Under the pieces are notes generated by a model. It ran no database searches. It saw only the letters and a list, made by a program, of their open reading frames with translations, and had not been told where the DNA came from. A stretch of DNA of 64,000 nucleotides from Dendrophyllia cribrosa. Taxonomy: Eukaryota; Cnidaria; Anthozoa; Scleractinia; Dendrophylliidae. Below, piece after piece: positions 1-10,656 of this stretch; positions within the stretch are counted from its first letter, which is position 1; each line of letters starts with the position of its first letter. A program made the translations under genes and the position numbers. The DNA is taken from assembly GCA_024195265.1 (NCBI GenBank), contig JAJLRJ010000011.1, forward strand, positions 4,204,866 through 4,268,865, given 5' to 3'.

Positions 1-82
1 AGCCAAATGGCTGATGTGGACCTACTATACTAAAAGTTAAGAATAACATTAATAAAAATTAAAATTACAAAATCAGACTGAA

Positions 83-153
83 CTATATACAAATTAGAAA
101 AGACTATATACAAATTAGAAAAGACTATATACAAATTAGAAAAGACTATATAC
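83..153. repeat. 21-bp tandem repeat, about 3.5 copies
   Basis: A 21-bp unit beginning ctatatacaaattag starts at 83, 104, 125 and 146 with almost no divergence. It is a short minisatellite in the presumed intron of gene A. Confidence 0.85.
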
Positions 154-189
154 AGACAAGTAAAATTACAATGTATCATCAGTGTTATA

Positions 190-590
190 ACAGGCAAACT
201 AATGCCCCAGCTCATCTGTTAGATCCAAATAAATTTTGCCTAAAGAATAAACATACAAATCACAGCACATCAAACCTTTTAGGCCAAAGAAAAAACTAAA
301 ATCGTCACGGGTACGTACACAAAGGTAAAATCGAAATCTGAATAACCCGACAGGAATCGAATCTGTCGGGGACTCAGATTTTTCCTCCGTTTTGTCCCAT
401 GCTCGTGACACGATGAACATTACATCTTTCTCATATTGCTAATAGTTGACGCAATATTCGCTTAAAGGTAAAAGCTATAAATATAACGCGAAAGAAATAA
501 AAAATTTATGAACACAGAACGTTGTGACAGCTGCCATCATCAGTGTTATATTTCTAACAAATAGTGACAGGCGACTAACCGAAAATGGTC
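190..590. repeat. Dispersed repeat blocks shared with introns of genes B and C
   Basis: Bases 190-300 resemble 42740-42850, 42890-43005 and 45800-46064, each just downstream of a CUB exon on the minus strand. Bases 310-590 resemble 33610-33835 and, more weakly, 63890-64000. On the minus strand the 33610-33700 copy has a tRNA B-box-like stretch (gattcctgtc context), so it may be a tRNA-derived SINE head. No coding potential was seen. Confidence 0.5.
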
Positions 591-896
591 GAAAAACTGT
601 TTTTATGGTACATATCGCCAAAATTAACCCAAACCATTCTGTTTTGAAATTTTAGGTATTTGGTATGAAACAGTAGTTGGTATGAAAGCACATTTTTTAG
701 GTTACACACGAATCACAGAATTGACTGGAACTCTGTCGAATGCGTTATTTACAGTACGGACTACTGCAAACGACTCACTCCGCGAAGAATGTACTGCTCC
801 CCAGTTCACTTGGTAAAGAAGCGTTATGTCACTATACCATAATTATGTGCTATGATGGCAACGAAGGACAATTTTTATATCAGTAATAAGACTCAC

Positions 897-1238
897 GTGA
901 CTCAAAAGTGATGGCTGTGTAAGATGCATTAAATCCTGAGTACTGATTGGCGCGAGATATAAATGTCACCTGAATGGAATTCCCCACAGAGTACACTGGA
1001 TCAGGAAGAGAATAACCATACAAAGTAACAACACCAGAGGAAACATTTGTGATGGTAAGCTGTGCTCCACCGTACCACATATAGTCCAGATGAAAGTGTA
1101 GGAATTTGATTTTGACGATGTACCCGTTAGGAACTGTGATATTCCAGGTGCATCTACTGTATTGCGGGTAGTTGTTTGGAAAGTTAGGGCTTGAAAAGAA
1201 TCCACTTGATTTAGTAAGAAACTCTCCAGAGATACAAG
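897..1238 (-). CDS. Gene A exon: CUB domain (type I, ISGEF)
   Basis: This is a 342-bp exon (114 codons) encoding one CUB domain, a beta-sandwich module used for protein or glycan contacts outside the cell. It opens with CISGEFL, then SGFFSSPNFPNNYPQYSRC with W after it, which is the canonical first half of a CUB fold, and ends with NQYSGFNASYTAI. The acceptor is a pyrimidine run plus AG just above 1238 and the donor is GTGAGT just below 897; both introns are phase 1. Only the first Cys pair of CUB is present; the second pair is absent and the Ca-binding acidic motif is not evident. Close paralogues lie at 43247-43588 and 46310-46651. In gene A it follows the Thr/Pro exon, and the gene continues past the left edge. 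Family assignment is firm; ligand unknown. Confidence 0.9.
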
Positions 1239-1637
1239 CTGAAAAAGAAACCAAGTTTATCGACATGTGGCTTCAACGCATTCATCAGTGAAATGTGATT
1301 CAAAATATATATGTTTAATATATTCCAAATCGGATAATATTTTTCGCGCCCACTGATTGGTTACTCAAACTCTGGATAACACTTGCTCAGTTCACCTCGC
1401 GTTATACTTCGCGGCTGATTGCCAAGACTTTATAGCGCGCGATATTTCTTCTTTATTTATCAGAAATTAAGTAACACATTAGGGCTTGCTAGTTATTCGT
1501 GTGGCATACATTAAAGCAATTATTATCCTCACTGTCGATGAATAGTGTTATATATTTACCTCGCCTCGGCAAATATTCAAAATTTAAAACAGCAAGTGTG
1601 TCCTCGATCAGGATCATGTCTCTAGTTTATTGCTTAC
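1239..1637. other. Gene A intron, no feature
   Basis: Intron between the CUB and Thr/Pro exons. Bases 1320-1570 resemble 43670-43860 and the 41800-41870 stretch beside gene B CUB exons. This is intron sequence carried along in the duplications; I see nothing coding in it. Confidence 0.6.
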
Positions 1638-1697
1638 CCGATGAAGACGGTGAGATTGGAGTTTTTGTGGTCGGGGTAGGCGCTACGCTTGTTGTTG
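1638..1697 (-). CDS. Gene A exon: Thr/Pro-rich linker
   Basis: A 60-bp exon with a strong acceptor (tttctttcag) and donor GTAAGC, phase 1 on both sides. It encodes about 19 residues containing TTSVAPTPTTKTPISPSSS, a Thr/Pro/Ser linker likely to be O-glycosylated. An almost identical 60-bp exon sits at 47832-47891 in gene B in the same position, between the Ser-rich exon and the first CUB. Conservation of both splice sites and of reading frame between the copies is the main support. Confidence 0.75.
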
Positions 1698-1954
1698 CTG
1701 AAAGAAACCAGACATCCCAAGTTTTATTGATAAATGCAACTAACCCCAAAATTGTTTTTTCGCTTAATCAACTCTATGTACGTTGAAAAGTTGTATAGTT
1801 CAATATTTCTTGTTTTTAACGTTGCGTTAATGAATTATAGAGGTTTGAATTTACAAAATGTTAATAAGATGACGTCAAATCAAGAATCGTTTATTATACA
1901 ACTACTTGTTTCCACCTCCAAGTAATACTTTTTTTACAAATCAATTTACTATTG

Positions 1955-2183
1955 AAACATAAACGAAATAGCATCTTAACTCAGAAAAAAATTCCGAGTT
2001 CCAGATGGGATTCGAACCCACGACCCTCCGTGATCTAGTCGGATGCTCTACCACTGAGATACTAGAACTCTGTGGCGAGCAAGGGTGAAATGTGGGCTTT
2101 GATTGGAATTTTTTCGGAATGTTTTTTCTGAGTGAAGATGAATTTTTTTCTGAGATAAGATGCTATTTCGTTTATGTTTCATT
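1955..2183. mobile_element. Nested inverted-repeat unit enclosing a tRNA-like sequence
   Basis: Two arms of about 40 bp, gaaacataaacgaaatagca on the left and its complement ending gtttc on the right, each followed inward by a ctcag and A/T-run stretch, bracket a 72-nt tRNA-like sequence. ATT stands on both outer sides and could be a short target duplication. Inference: a MITE-like or SINE/MITE hybrid inserted into an older foldback. Confidence 0.65.
1997..2068 (-). tRNA. tRNA-like sequence (probably pseudogene or SINE head)
   Basis: On the minus strand 1997-2068 folds as a tRNA. A 7-bp acceptor stem, gttctag against ctggaac, has one G-T pair. The D arm is tctcagtggtagagc, and the T arm gtgggttcgaatcccat carries a standard B box. 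The anticodon stem has an A-A mismatch at its base and a loop of ctagatc with a pyrimidine at position 37, so the anticodon (formally AGA) cannot be trusted and there is no long variable arm as tRNA-Ser would need. Its place inside a 40-bp inverted repeat argues for a mobile tRNA-derived unit rather than a working gene. Confidence 0.5.
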
Positions 2184-2879
2184 TCTTAAAAGACTCACTT
2201 AGGAGGTCAATTGACTATTAACAGTTTTTATTTAGTATTTCTTAAATTGATTATCCTAATAAGCTGTGAACTGCGTATTGTAAATTGAAGTAGAAATAAT
2301 GGTAAAGTCTTGATTTGACGTCATCTAATTAGCATTTTGTAAATTCAAATCTCTATAACTTACTAACGCGACGTTACAAAAAAGAAATATTTCACTATTC
2401 GACTTTTCAACGTATACATTGAGTTGATTAAAAGAAAAAAAAATTGGGGGTTAGATGCACTTTAAATATCGGCAAAATTGTAATTCAAATGAAAAAAAAA
2501 TCAAAAAAAGATAAATGTATAAGGATAATTTCAAGGCCGGTTTTCAAACCGTTTCCTTCTTTAACGATTTTTCAAGCCTTGTCGGGTGTTATAATAATAT
2601 GTGGTTCAAACATTTTGAGTCTGTGAATGAAATCCTAGACTGCAATTCATTTTTTTTTTATTTAGCAGTATACTTTCTGTGGTGCTGTTTATTATATAAA
2701 TTGTAAAAAGGTGTTCCTAACGTTCGAGTCTGCGGATCACTCGGTGTGGTAGTATTTTTTTTTATGATACTATATCTTAAATGGTTCGATTCTTTGAGGA
2801 TGAATTTGCTTCCTTTACTGTAATTATATCTGCAGGTGCATTGACCTTAGCTTTGGATGAAGTCCCTTAGTGTGGCCTT

Positions 2880-3400
2880 TACTAATAAAAGCTAATAAGT
2901 TGTATTATGCTGTACAAGGTGGTTCTAACGTTTTAGTCAGTGAATGAAATCCTCAAGTGTGACCATTCAAATGAAAGCTAACTGAGCTGTCCTTTCCTGT
3001 GGTGCTGTTTATTATGCTGTACAAGGTGGTTCTAACTTTTGAGTCAGTGGATGAAATCCAGAAGTGTGACCATTCAAATGAAAGCTACTGAGCTGTACTT
3101 TCCTGTGGTGCTGTTTCATTATGCTGTACAAGGTGGCTCTAACTTTTAAGTCTACGGATGTAATACTTAAGTGTGATCATCCAAATGAAAGCTATTGAAC
3201 AAAACATACCAGTGGTACTGTTTATTAAGATGTACAAGGTGGTTCTAACTTTTCAGTCTGTGGATGAAATCCTATAGTGTGACCATTCAAATAAAAAATA
3301 TTGAGAATTACTTTCCTGTGGCTCTGTTTATTATGCTGTACAAGGTGGTTCTATCTTTTGAGTCTACCCTTCCAAAACGTTTTCTTTTGGCAGTGTTTGT
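2880..3400 (+). repeat. Degenerate tandem satellite (106-bp family), plus orientation
   Basis: About five degraded copies share the landmarks gtgaccattcaaatgaaagc, ctttcctgtggtgctg and tgtacaaggtggttctaac. The same unit in opposite orientation makes clean 106-bp arrays at 12427-13210 and 54560-54895, and a 88-91-bp variant at 51740-52100. It lies in the intron between the Ser-rich and Thr/Pro exons, as does the gene B copy at 47950-48500. Confidence 0.8.
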
Positions 3401-3548
3401 TTCTTTGCTGTTCTTTAATCATACATCTTATCTCAATAAATATTTGTGAGGGGTGCTGAGAATACTTTAAATTATGACAAGAGTTTCGAAAGTACGTATA
3501 CACAAACAAACAGCTAAAAATTAGTCCCAAATTCGTGGAAAAAGTTAC

Positions 3549-4688
3549 CTCCAATTCCTGGTAAGGAGGATGACACCAGCACAGAAGATACTGAAATTAA
3601 GACGGATGTACTTTGATCTATTCCCAGACTGAAGCTCACTGCCACAGATGACGAACTACTACTGGCTAGGCTGCTGGAAAAAACAACTGATGGCGACGCA
3701 ACTGCTGAGGACGACAGCACAGAAGCCGACACTGAGGGCAAGACGGAAGTACTTTGATCTATTGCCAAACCCGAGCTCACTGCCACAGATGACGAACTGC
3801 TTCTAGCTAAGCTGCTTGAAACAACAACTAATGGCGACGCAACTGCTGAGGACGACAGCACAGAAGACACTGAAGGCGAGACGGAAGTACTTTGATCTAC
3901 TGCCAAGCTCGAGCTCCCTGCCACAGATGACGAACTACTTCTGGCTGGGCTTCTTGAAACAACAACTGATGGCGACGCAACTGCTGAGGATGACACCAGC
4001 GCAGGAGATATTGAAAGCAAGACGGAAATACTTTGATCTATTCCCAAACTCGAACTCACTACCACAGATAACGAACTTCTTCTGGCTAGGCTGCTTGAAA
4101 CAAAAAATGATGGCGATGCAGCTGCTGAGGATGACACCAGCACAGAGGATACTGAAGGCGAGACGGAAGTACTTTGATCTATTGCCAAACTTGAGCTCCC
4201 TGCCACAGATAACGAACTACTTCTTGCTAGGCCGCTAGAAACTACAACTGATGGCGACGCAAGTGCTGAGGATGGTACTAGCACAGAAGATACTGAAGGA
4301 GAGACGGATGTACTTTGATCTATTCCCAAACTCGAACTCACTACCACAGGTAACGAACTTCTTCTGGCTAGGCTGCTTGAAACAAAAAATGATGGCGACG
4401 CAACTGCTGAGGATGACACCAGCACAGAGGATACTGAAGGCGAAACGGAAGTACTTTGATCTATTGCCAAACTTGAGCTCCCTGCCACAGATAACGAACT
4501 ACTTCTGGCTAGGCCGCTAGAAACTACAACTAATGGCGACGCAAGTGCTGAGGATGGTACTAGCACAGAAGATACTGAAGGAGAGACGGATGTACTTTGA
4601 TCTATTTCCAGACTCGAACTCACTGCCACAGATGAGGAGCTATTTCTGGCTAGGTTGCTTGAAGCAACAACTGATGGTGACGCAACTG
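3549..4688 (-). CDS. Gene A exon: Ser-rich stalk of eight 46-residue repeats
   Basis: A single 1140-bp exon (380 codons, phase 1 at both ends; acceptor tattctcag, donor GTAACT). It encodes eight head-to-tail units of about 46 residues. The unit runs AVASPSVVVSSSLARSSS, then SVAV, SSSLAIDQSTSVSPSV, SSVLV; about half of all residues are Ser, with Val, Ala and Leu filling the rest and almost no aromatic or charged residue apart from one Arg and one Asp per unit. The DNA unit is about 138 bp. The exon ends in LPGIGG. The composition suggests an extended, densely O-glycosylated stalk, directly after the signal peptide. Gene B has just one unit at the same place (48700-48837). Units 2 and 4, and 3 and 5, are most alike, which suggests growth in two-unit steps. 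No homologue by name is recognised. Confidence 0.8.
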
Positions 4689-4801
4689 CTGAGAATAAGA
4701 ATAAGATACTGAAGTAGGCAAGATTACTCACTACCAATACTGTCCTATCCTTAACAACAAAATAAGTCCGAAGGCGACCAATTCTTATAGCTTGGACGCA
4801 A

Positions 4802-5185
4802 ATTTCAAAATAAACTACAATGCACCTCAAAAACAACATTGACAACAACAACGTGTTGAGTTTATGTTACATCTTTTTTTAAGATCATCTCACTGTCATA
4901 GAAATAACAGTAGATACTTGTTCAAAATTTACCTACTCGATATTCATCATATGAGAACTTCAATTTTGACAACAGCGTCGTATATTCCCAATTACAATGC
5001 GAAATATTCGACGCCTGATAGCTCCTTAACCAACACGTAAACCACCATTTCTATTTTAAAATTGAAGTTCTCGTATGATGATAAATATCGAGTAGGTAAA
5101 TTTACGAGTAGGTAAATTACACAAACTCGATGCGTTGTTGATGTCTTTTTTTTAGGTGCATTGTAATTTATTTTGAAACTCAACA
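4802..5185. mobile_element. Foldback repeat, arms about 140 bp
   Basis: The left arm (4802-4965: tttcaaaataaactacaatg, then cacct, gttgag, tacctactcgatattcatca) is mirrored by 5040-5185 (tcgtatgatgataaatatcg, aggtgcattg, attttgaaac). A related single arm lies at 49610-49760 in the matching part of gene B. It is within the first intron of gene A. Confidence 0.7.
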
Positions 5186-5420
5186 CGCTCACCAGCTAAA
5201 CAACAGTGACCGCGCCTCCAGTACTAACTTCTTTGTTGATTTATCAATAATTTCAACAATGTTTTTTTGGCCATGATTCTAGGAATTTTTTTTAGCGTGA
5301 CCATTTTCAGGATCATTTAAACGAAAGCGTTAGTCCGATTCGTCTTTCTGGTGATAATGTTTGCGATCTCTAGTTTGTCCACCGTGGAAAAAGAAAAATA
5401 CTTTTAAACCAAATACTTAC

Positions 5421-5469
5421 AGAAAGCCAGGGTGAGCAAAGTGAAGATAACACTTCTGTTCCTCTCCAT
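5421..5469 (-). CDS. Gene A exon 1: start codon and signal peptide
   Basis: ATG at 5469 reads MERNRSVIFTLLTLAF and stops one base into the next codon at a perfect donor (T then GTAAGT). Joined to the Ser-rich exon this gives a basic n-region, an Ile/Phe/Leu/Thr/Ala hydrophobic core and a small-residue stretch (SVASPS), a normal secretory signal. The gene B copy at 50019-50067 differs at only a few codons, and the flanking ttgactaaATGG context is identical, which fixes the start. It is too short to be found as an isolated reading frame. Confidence 0.8.
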
Positions 5470-5615
5470 TTAGTCAATCTTAAAAGAACAACAGGAAATT
5501 GTTAACTTCCAGATTTACTGCTTACACTATATTACGTGCAGCGAAGTGGTGCCGCCGAGACTCTTCTGATCCGGGATAAAGAATAAGATCTTGGGTTCAG
5601 CTGCCGATAATGTTT
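5470..5615 (-). promoter_or_regulatory. Conserved 5' flank (5'UTR and/or promoter) of gene A
   Basis: About 145 bp upstream of the ATG align with 50068-50212 upstream of gene B: shared tagtcaatct, ccagat, attacgtgca, gagactctt, taagatctt and ggttcag blocks in the same order. No clear TATA box was identified. Conservation between paralogues outside coding sequence suggests 5'UTR or core promoter, or simply recent duplication. Confidence 0.4.
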
Positions 5616-5760
5616 AACGTCAACCCAAGACAATAAAACATTTGCAAATAGATTTACAGCAAAGATAGCCTGCAATCAGACAATCTCCCGGAACAGCCAG
5701 AGGAGAAGTTTGCTTAAATTAAATTAAAGACTGAATAATAAAGTAAAACAACTGGTCCTT

Positions 5761-6500
5761 GCTTCGGTGAAATAACAGATGCGTGAATATTCCACTAAAA
5801 CTATGAGATATATTTTCCATCAGTCAAAAAATAGTGCTGAGTTCGTAAAGATTTACACGAACTGGCTTATTATCTACGTTACTAGATATACTGCGACCAC
5901 ACCAAGAGCCCGCACCCATAACGAAGAAAGAATTCAAATCAACTGCATTGTTTTGTCAGCACTCCAATTCTAATGCAATTCAACTTTGCGTTTCGCTTTT
6001 TAGTTAGCTGTAGTCGCTTTATAGCCAGTCAGAGTCACTTGTACAGTTCTGAACATAAAAATAACCTTTCCAGTGTTGTCGTTTTCTTACTTAAGCGCAA
6101 AATTAAAGCCTATTTCCTGTGTGCTTCGGTGAAATAACGGATGCGTGAATATTCAACTAAAATTATCAGGTATATTTTCTATCAGTTTGAAAGCAGTACA
6201 GAAATAGCAAAAAATAGTGCTAAGTTCGTAAAGATTTACGAGAACTGGCCTATCATTTACATTACTACTTATATTGCGCCCGCACCCATAACGAAGGAAC
6301 ACTTCAAATCGACTGCATTGCTTGTTTGTCAGTACTTCAATTTTAATGCAACTCAACTTTGCGTTCCGCTTTGTAGTTAGCTGTTGTTGTTTTGTAGTCA
6401 GTGAGAGTCAGCTGAACAGTTCTGAACATACAATAACCTTTCCAATACCGTCGTTTTCAGCTTACTTAAGCGCAAAATTTAAGCCAGCCCTATTTCCTAT
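5761..6500. repeat. Direct tandem duplication of a roughly 360-bp segment
   Basis: The segment starting gcttcggtgaaataac at about 5761 is repeated from about 6123, with shared ggatgcgtgaatattc, gttcgtaaagattta, cgcacccataacgaa and ttacttaagcgcaaaatt landmarks. Copies are diverged by small indels. Intergenic; open frames inside it are not conserved between the copies. Confidence 0.8.
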
Positions 6501-6529
6501 GTTTGCGCTTTTGCCGCCTGTGTAGTTTC

Positions 6530-7080
6530 ATTAACTTTGTTTAGTTTAAAATATTCAGTTCTTACCTCCCAGGCAGAGCTCGTCTGATTTCACTCACTAA
6601 GTGTATGCCAAAAGAAATCTTTCACGCGAATTGCACCACGGGCATATGCAAGGAAAGGAAAAACTCGTCTATTCGCTTCGAAAGGATATATTGTCTGACT
6701 TGAAGGGTTTTCGTCGTATCTAAAGAAAGCATTAATTAATGCAAGCAGCAATGTTTCGTGCTTCCTGAGTTATTTTGAGATTTGTTTATTGCTATTTATA
6801 AATGATGAATAATTTATATCGAGGCTTAATACTTTATACACGTAGTCAATAATCGATAACCGCTCGCACCTAGTTAACTAAGAAGACTACTAATATATAT
6901 ATGGTTATGTTAGGATGTCTCCATTGTTGTATCTCTTGTAGGTAGCCAAATATTCCGTTATATGGTTCCAGGAGGGTTATAAAGCGAAGAATTTCTTTTA
7001 TTGTAATACGTTTTCGTTGATTAAGTTAATCAATAATAACGGGTGACCCTGGGAAAACATAAAAATGGGTTTCACATCCC
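6530..7080. other. Intergenic, nothing recognised
   Basis: AT-rich sequence without splice-site pairs, domain matches or clear repeats. Confidence 0.5.
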
Positions 7081-7083
7081 TTA

Positions 7084-7360
7084 GACCATAGTTAATCGAG
7101 AGACTGGTTATGAAACCTTGCAGACTTCAATGGCGATAACAAAAGAGCTACAATTTATGTTGAACCGTACTTGACCGTGCACATCTTTGTTTTTTTTATC
7201 ACACCCTATGACTGAATAACTTAATAGCACCATTTCTATTGGTCAGTTGCTCGAACAAAAGATCAACATCTATTGTGTTGTGCACGGTCAAGGCCGAAAA
7301 ATCGAACAAAGACAATTCTCAGGTTTCACAACCAGTCTCTCGATTAACTGTGGTTTGACG
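7084..7360. repeat. Imperfect inverted repeat, about 275 bp
   Basis: The left end gttaatcgagagactggtta (about 7091) is the complement of 7325-7350 (accagtctctcgattaac), and ttgaccgtgcaca recurs inward as its complement. Likely a small non-autonomous DNA element. Confidence 0.6.
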
Positions 7361-8530
7361 GATACGTGTGGAGCTTTAAATCGAGGTTGGGTGCCGGATA
7401 TTATGAGTGTCAAGGGCGGTGGAAAACGAGAACCGCTTTCCATGGGCAGCGTAATAAAAGGGAAGGTACTGAAATTTGTAATCGTAGTCAGAAGTAGTTG
7501 GAAAGGTTAAAGGGACACTGTTCCGCCGAAATAGAAAAAAAAATCGTTTTGCTTATTTCCACGTCTGATATAAAATAGAACAGAACCTTTACTAAAGTGT
7601 CAAGGTATTTAGCCCAAGTGGACAAATCTACCAAATATATAACTTAGTTGGATAAAAAGAGTCTATAGAGCAAAACAGAAGCAGTAGTTTAAATTTGGAC
7701 ATAAAGTGCAGGATTGCAAGGATTGAAGTGGATTACAGTTCATCAAATTTGATTTATTAACAGGCGATTAAGAAATCAAACTTGCCATTCTTGTGAAATT
7801 TGAACTTTCTAGCCGTTATTTTGTCTGTTTAGTTCATATACATACATACATTTATTCAAAGCATTTAAACAAAGATAAATACAAAGAATGCTTTGGAAAA
7901 GGGAGTTTAAGAGGTTGGCCCTATGTAAAAAACTCCGTAAAGAAAAATCTCAAAAATATTCTATAAATATTAGAAAATCTAAAAATCTAATGTTAAAAAT
8001 TTACATACAAAAAGGCAGATAAGAATAAAACTAATAAGAAATAAAAGAAAAGTACTACGAGATATTTAAAAATGATCCTAAAGAACGCTTAAAACATGCA
8101 AGATTTCCAGCCCCGACAACCCACTCAGGTAAGTCGTTCCATTCTTTCATATTTCTTTGCTTCTATCACTTTTGGCGATGGTTTCTTTCAATTTCAAGGT
8201 AATAAAGAAAGCTTAAAGCAAGCACCTGGCTAATAATCTTGAAAACACGATATTTCAACCGGGACGGTGTTGTTCCACTTTTTATGCCTACTAACTGTGA
8301 CTTTCCTTTTTTGCTATTCTCCTGATTTATCATCTACCCTGTCTCCAGGTCAATGTTGGAAGGAGGGGAGAAGAGAAAAGGAAATATCAAGACCCAAGTC
8401 AACTTGCATTACAGCAAAGTCATTTTAGGATGAGGAGTTTGACTGGTGGGAGTTGGATCGGTGATTTGTATTACTCAATGGAATAAAAAATGACGAACGG
8501 AAATAGGATTGAAAAAGGCTCTTTTAGACT
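7361..8530. other. Intergenic, includes a LINE 3'-tail-like stretch
   Basis: Around 7838-7915 (catacatacatttattcaaa and following) there is a short tetranucleotide run next to a TTTATT segment, as at the other microsatellite-tailed LINE ends in this window (minus orientation). The rest shows nothing coding. Confidence 0.35.
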
Positions 8531-8535
8531 TAGCC

Positions 8536-8605
8536 TGCACAGACGTCTCCTATTTCCGCGTAAAGCGAAGGAATAAGAGAAGTCTGCGCACAGGCAATTT
8601 TAGAC
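8536..8605. mobile_element. Short hairpin element
   Basis: agcctgcacagac and cctatttccgc on the left are mirrored by gaaggaataag and gtctgcgcacaggc on the right. It resembles the tagcctgcg hairpins at 16087-16167 and 18556-18671. Confidence 0.5.
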
Positions 8606-9144
8606 TCTACTCCGTCAGTAATGACAGTTATTGTCAGTGTAAGCCATCTTTTATATCGACGTAAATCAGTTTAGTGTATAACGATTACTGAAGCGTAACA
8701 TTTCCAAATCTTCCATCTTTAGCTAGTTAATTGCACCGAGCTTCAATTTTCTTAGGTATCAGGACTTATTCATATAGTTTTATTGTTTGCCTCCTCCTAT
8801 ATATTAAGCCAAAATTCTGGTCATCACACAATGCTTGTTTTGTATCATACTATTTATTTATGATTTCAGGTACATGTCTGGAGGGATTTCGAAACTATCT
8901 TTCACTTCGACATATAACAAACAACTGGATTGAACAACGAGAAATAGCTGTTCAAAACAACAAACTTGCAAGGTTTAATGATACATATGGATATCTTTTG
9001 TAATTTCTTTTTTCTTCTTCTTTTATTATTTTTTTTTTCACGTGTGTCTACTTCTTAAATACTAATATTGTAAACTTTTTTTTTCCTTTTATTCCTGTAA
9101 TAAATTAATATTTGTAATTAAGTATTTTTTTTAATAATTAATTT

Positions 9145-9283
9145 GGTGTGGACTCTTATTTACCACGATTTACGTCATCACATGGTCAAAATTTGTTGCT
9201 GACTCACTCGGCTGCGCCTCGTGAGTCCACAACATTTTGACCATATGATGACGTAAATCGTGGTAAATAAGAGTCCACACCAC
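9145..9283. mobile_element. Near-perfect hairpin MITE, 139 bp
   Basis: Arms of about 52 bp (gtgtggactcttatttacca on the left, complement ending gagtccacac on the right) include a shared cgatttacgtcatca stretch around a loop of roughly 30 bp. No coding content. Confidence 0.85.
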
Positions 9284-10128
9284 GGAAAACCGGTGTAAAT
9301 TTGCTAAATAACGAATACGAAATTACATTTCAGAAGGAAGAAGTGCGCAGTGGCCAAAGGAACGAAAGCTTTCGAGTTGGCCACAACCACAGTGATGTTC
9401 TGTAATTGAGGAGGGAAATAAGTTCACATAACTTTTACAAGGCTAAATATTAGGGACAAGATGAACAAACTAAAATAAAATTTAACGAATAGAAATATTT
9501 GCAGCATTATGTTTGGCTACCAAGGTGGAAGAGCTTCCTTTTGAAATTTAATATGACTCAGACATATTGTTTCAATCGGAATTGTTTCCCAAATCTTTGA
9601 TGCCGTTGCTTTGAATCTTGTAAGACCATAATTAGACCAGAAGCCGGCTTGTATAGGTTTCGGTGAGTAGCATACCTGGTGTTGAAGTTATGTATTTTGA
9701 AGGCAGGTAAAATAATTTAAGAGAGGGCAGCGGGGGTTCACTTTTGTGCATAGTATTTTATGCACAAGAAAAGAAATTTTTAATTTAAAGTCCACATTCT
9801 CAAGCTTCAAGATTTGTAGCAGTGTATAGTATGGAGTTGGTCTTTCTCTTTTGTTTGCAAAAAAGATGCAGCGAAGGCACTTTTTTGGCAAACTTTGATT
9901 CTATTTAACTTGGTTGAGTGGTTTGGTGGTTAGATAATGACCAAACGAAACGTTTCCATTGAATAAATTCATCAAGCGCGTAAATTTATACTTATATGAA
10001 TTGTATAACACGAAGCCCAATTGCTAATTAATGACATGAATAAGAAAATTCAAGATTAAAAATTAAATCTACGTGACATTTATAGGTATGTTTTCTATCA
10101 GTACGTTTGAAACCAGTAGAGAAACAGT

Positions 10129-10314
10129 AAAGGCTGGTTTTCACTAGCGCATAAGCATAAGCACAAGCCAACATACGCAGACTCAGTAACATGTTGATCA
10201 TTAGTTCCAATTGTTTGAACAAAACAGAACAATAGGCACTAATGATCAACACGTTACTGAGTCTGCGTATGTTGGCTTGTGCTTATGCTTATGCGCTAGT
10301 GAAAACCAGCCTTT
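10129..10314. mobile_element. Hairpin MITE, 186 bp
   Basis: Arms of about 80 bp begin aaaggctggttttcactagc and end with its complement. They are separated by a short loop around gtttgaacaaaacag and flanked by TA-like sequence at both ends. Confidence 0.85.
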
Positions 10315-10347
10315 AAAAAGAACCCATAATTGTTTATGCGCATCCTT

Positions 10348-10656
10348 AAGGTGCCGTTACACGAGGCAATTTTTTCCTGCAACTTGCAATGCAACGCTGA
10401 CGAGAGCCGTTGCGACATGTTGCGAGACAAGTTGCTGATTACATGTTACACGTTTGCAACTTGTCGCGCAACGTTGCAAAAAGTAGATAACTGGTCAACT
10501 TTTTCTGCAACTCGCAACGCAATTTTTCGTTGCGAAACAAGTTGCGCAGAGAAGGTGTTACACGCGCAATTTCATCCGCAACTTGTTTCGCAACGGCTCT
10601 CGTCAGCATTGCGTTGCAAGTTGCAGGAAAAAATTGCCTCGTGTAACAGCACCTTT
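10348..10656. mobile_element. Inverted-repeat MITE, about 309 bp, rich in gcaac/gttgc
   Basis: Terminal arms of about 68 bp: aaggtgccgttacacgaggc, then ttttttcctgcaacttgc, mirrored at the right end (gcctcgtgtaacagcacctt). The interior is built of many diverged gcaacttg/caagttgc words in both orientations. The long frame across it is antisense/repeat-derived. Confidence 0.85.

Larger units (their letters stand above)
1722..2470. mobile_element. Foldback element with about 160-bp inverted arms, carrying a nested insertion
   Basis: Bases about 1722-1890 and the reverse complement of about 2310-2470 match over roughly 160 bp: ctaacccc near the outer end, attca or attac stretches, and a shared gatgacgtcaaatcaaga core. 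Gene B at 47905-47945 has the flanking intron sequence without it (cgcaagttttatt then taattca), so this looks like an insertion in gene A only. The centre holds a second, independent inverted-repeat unit (1955-2183). The superfamily is not clear; no transposase is present. Confidence 0.7.

Noticed and set aside
3816..4520. Plus-strand frames of 140 and 89 codons with repeated KARRKYFDLL-type peptides
   Set aside because: They are the antisense of the Ser-rich stalk repeats of gene A; periodicity keeps them open.
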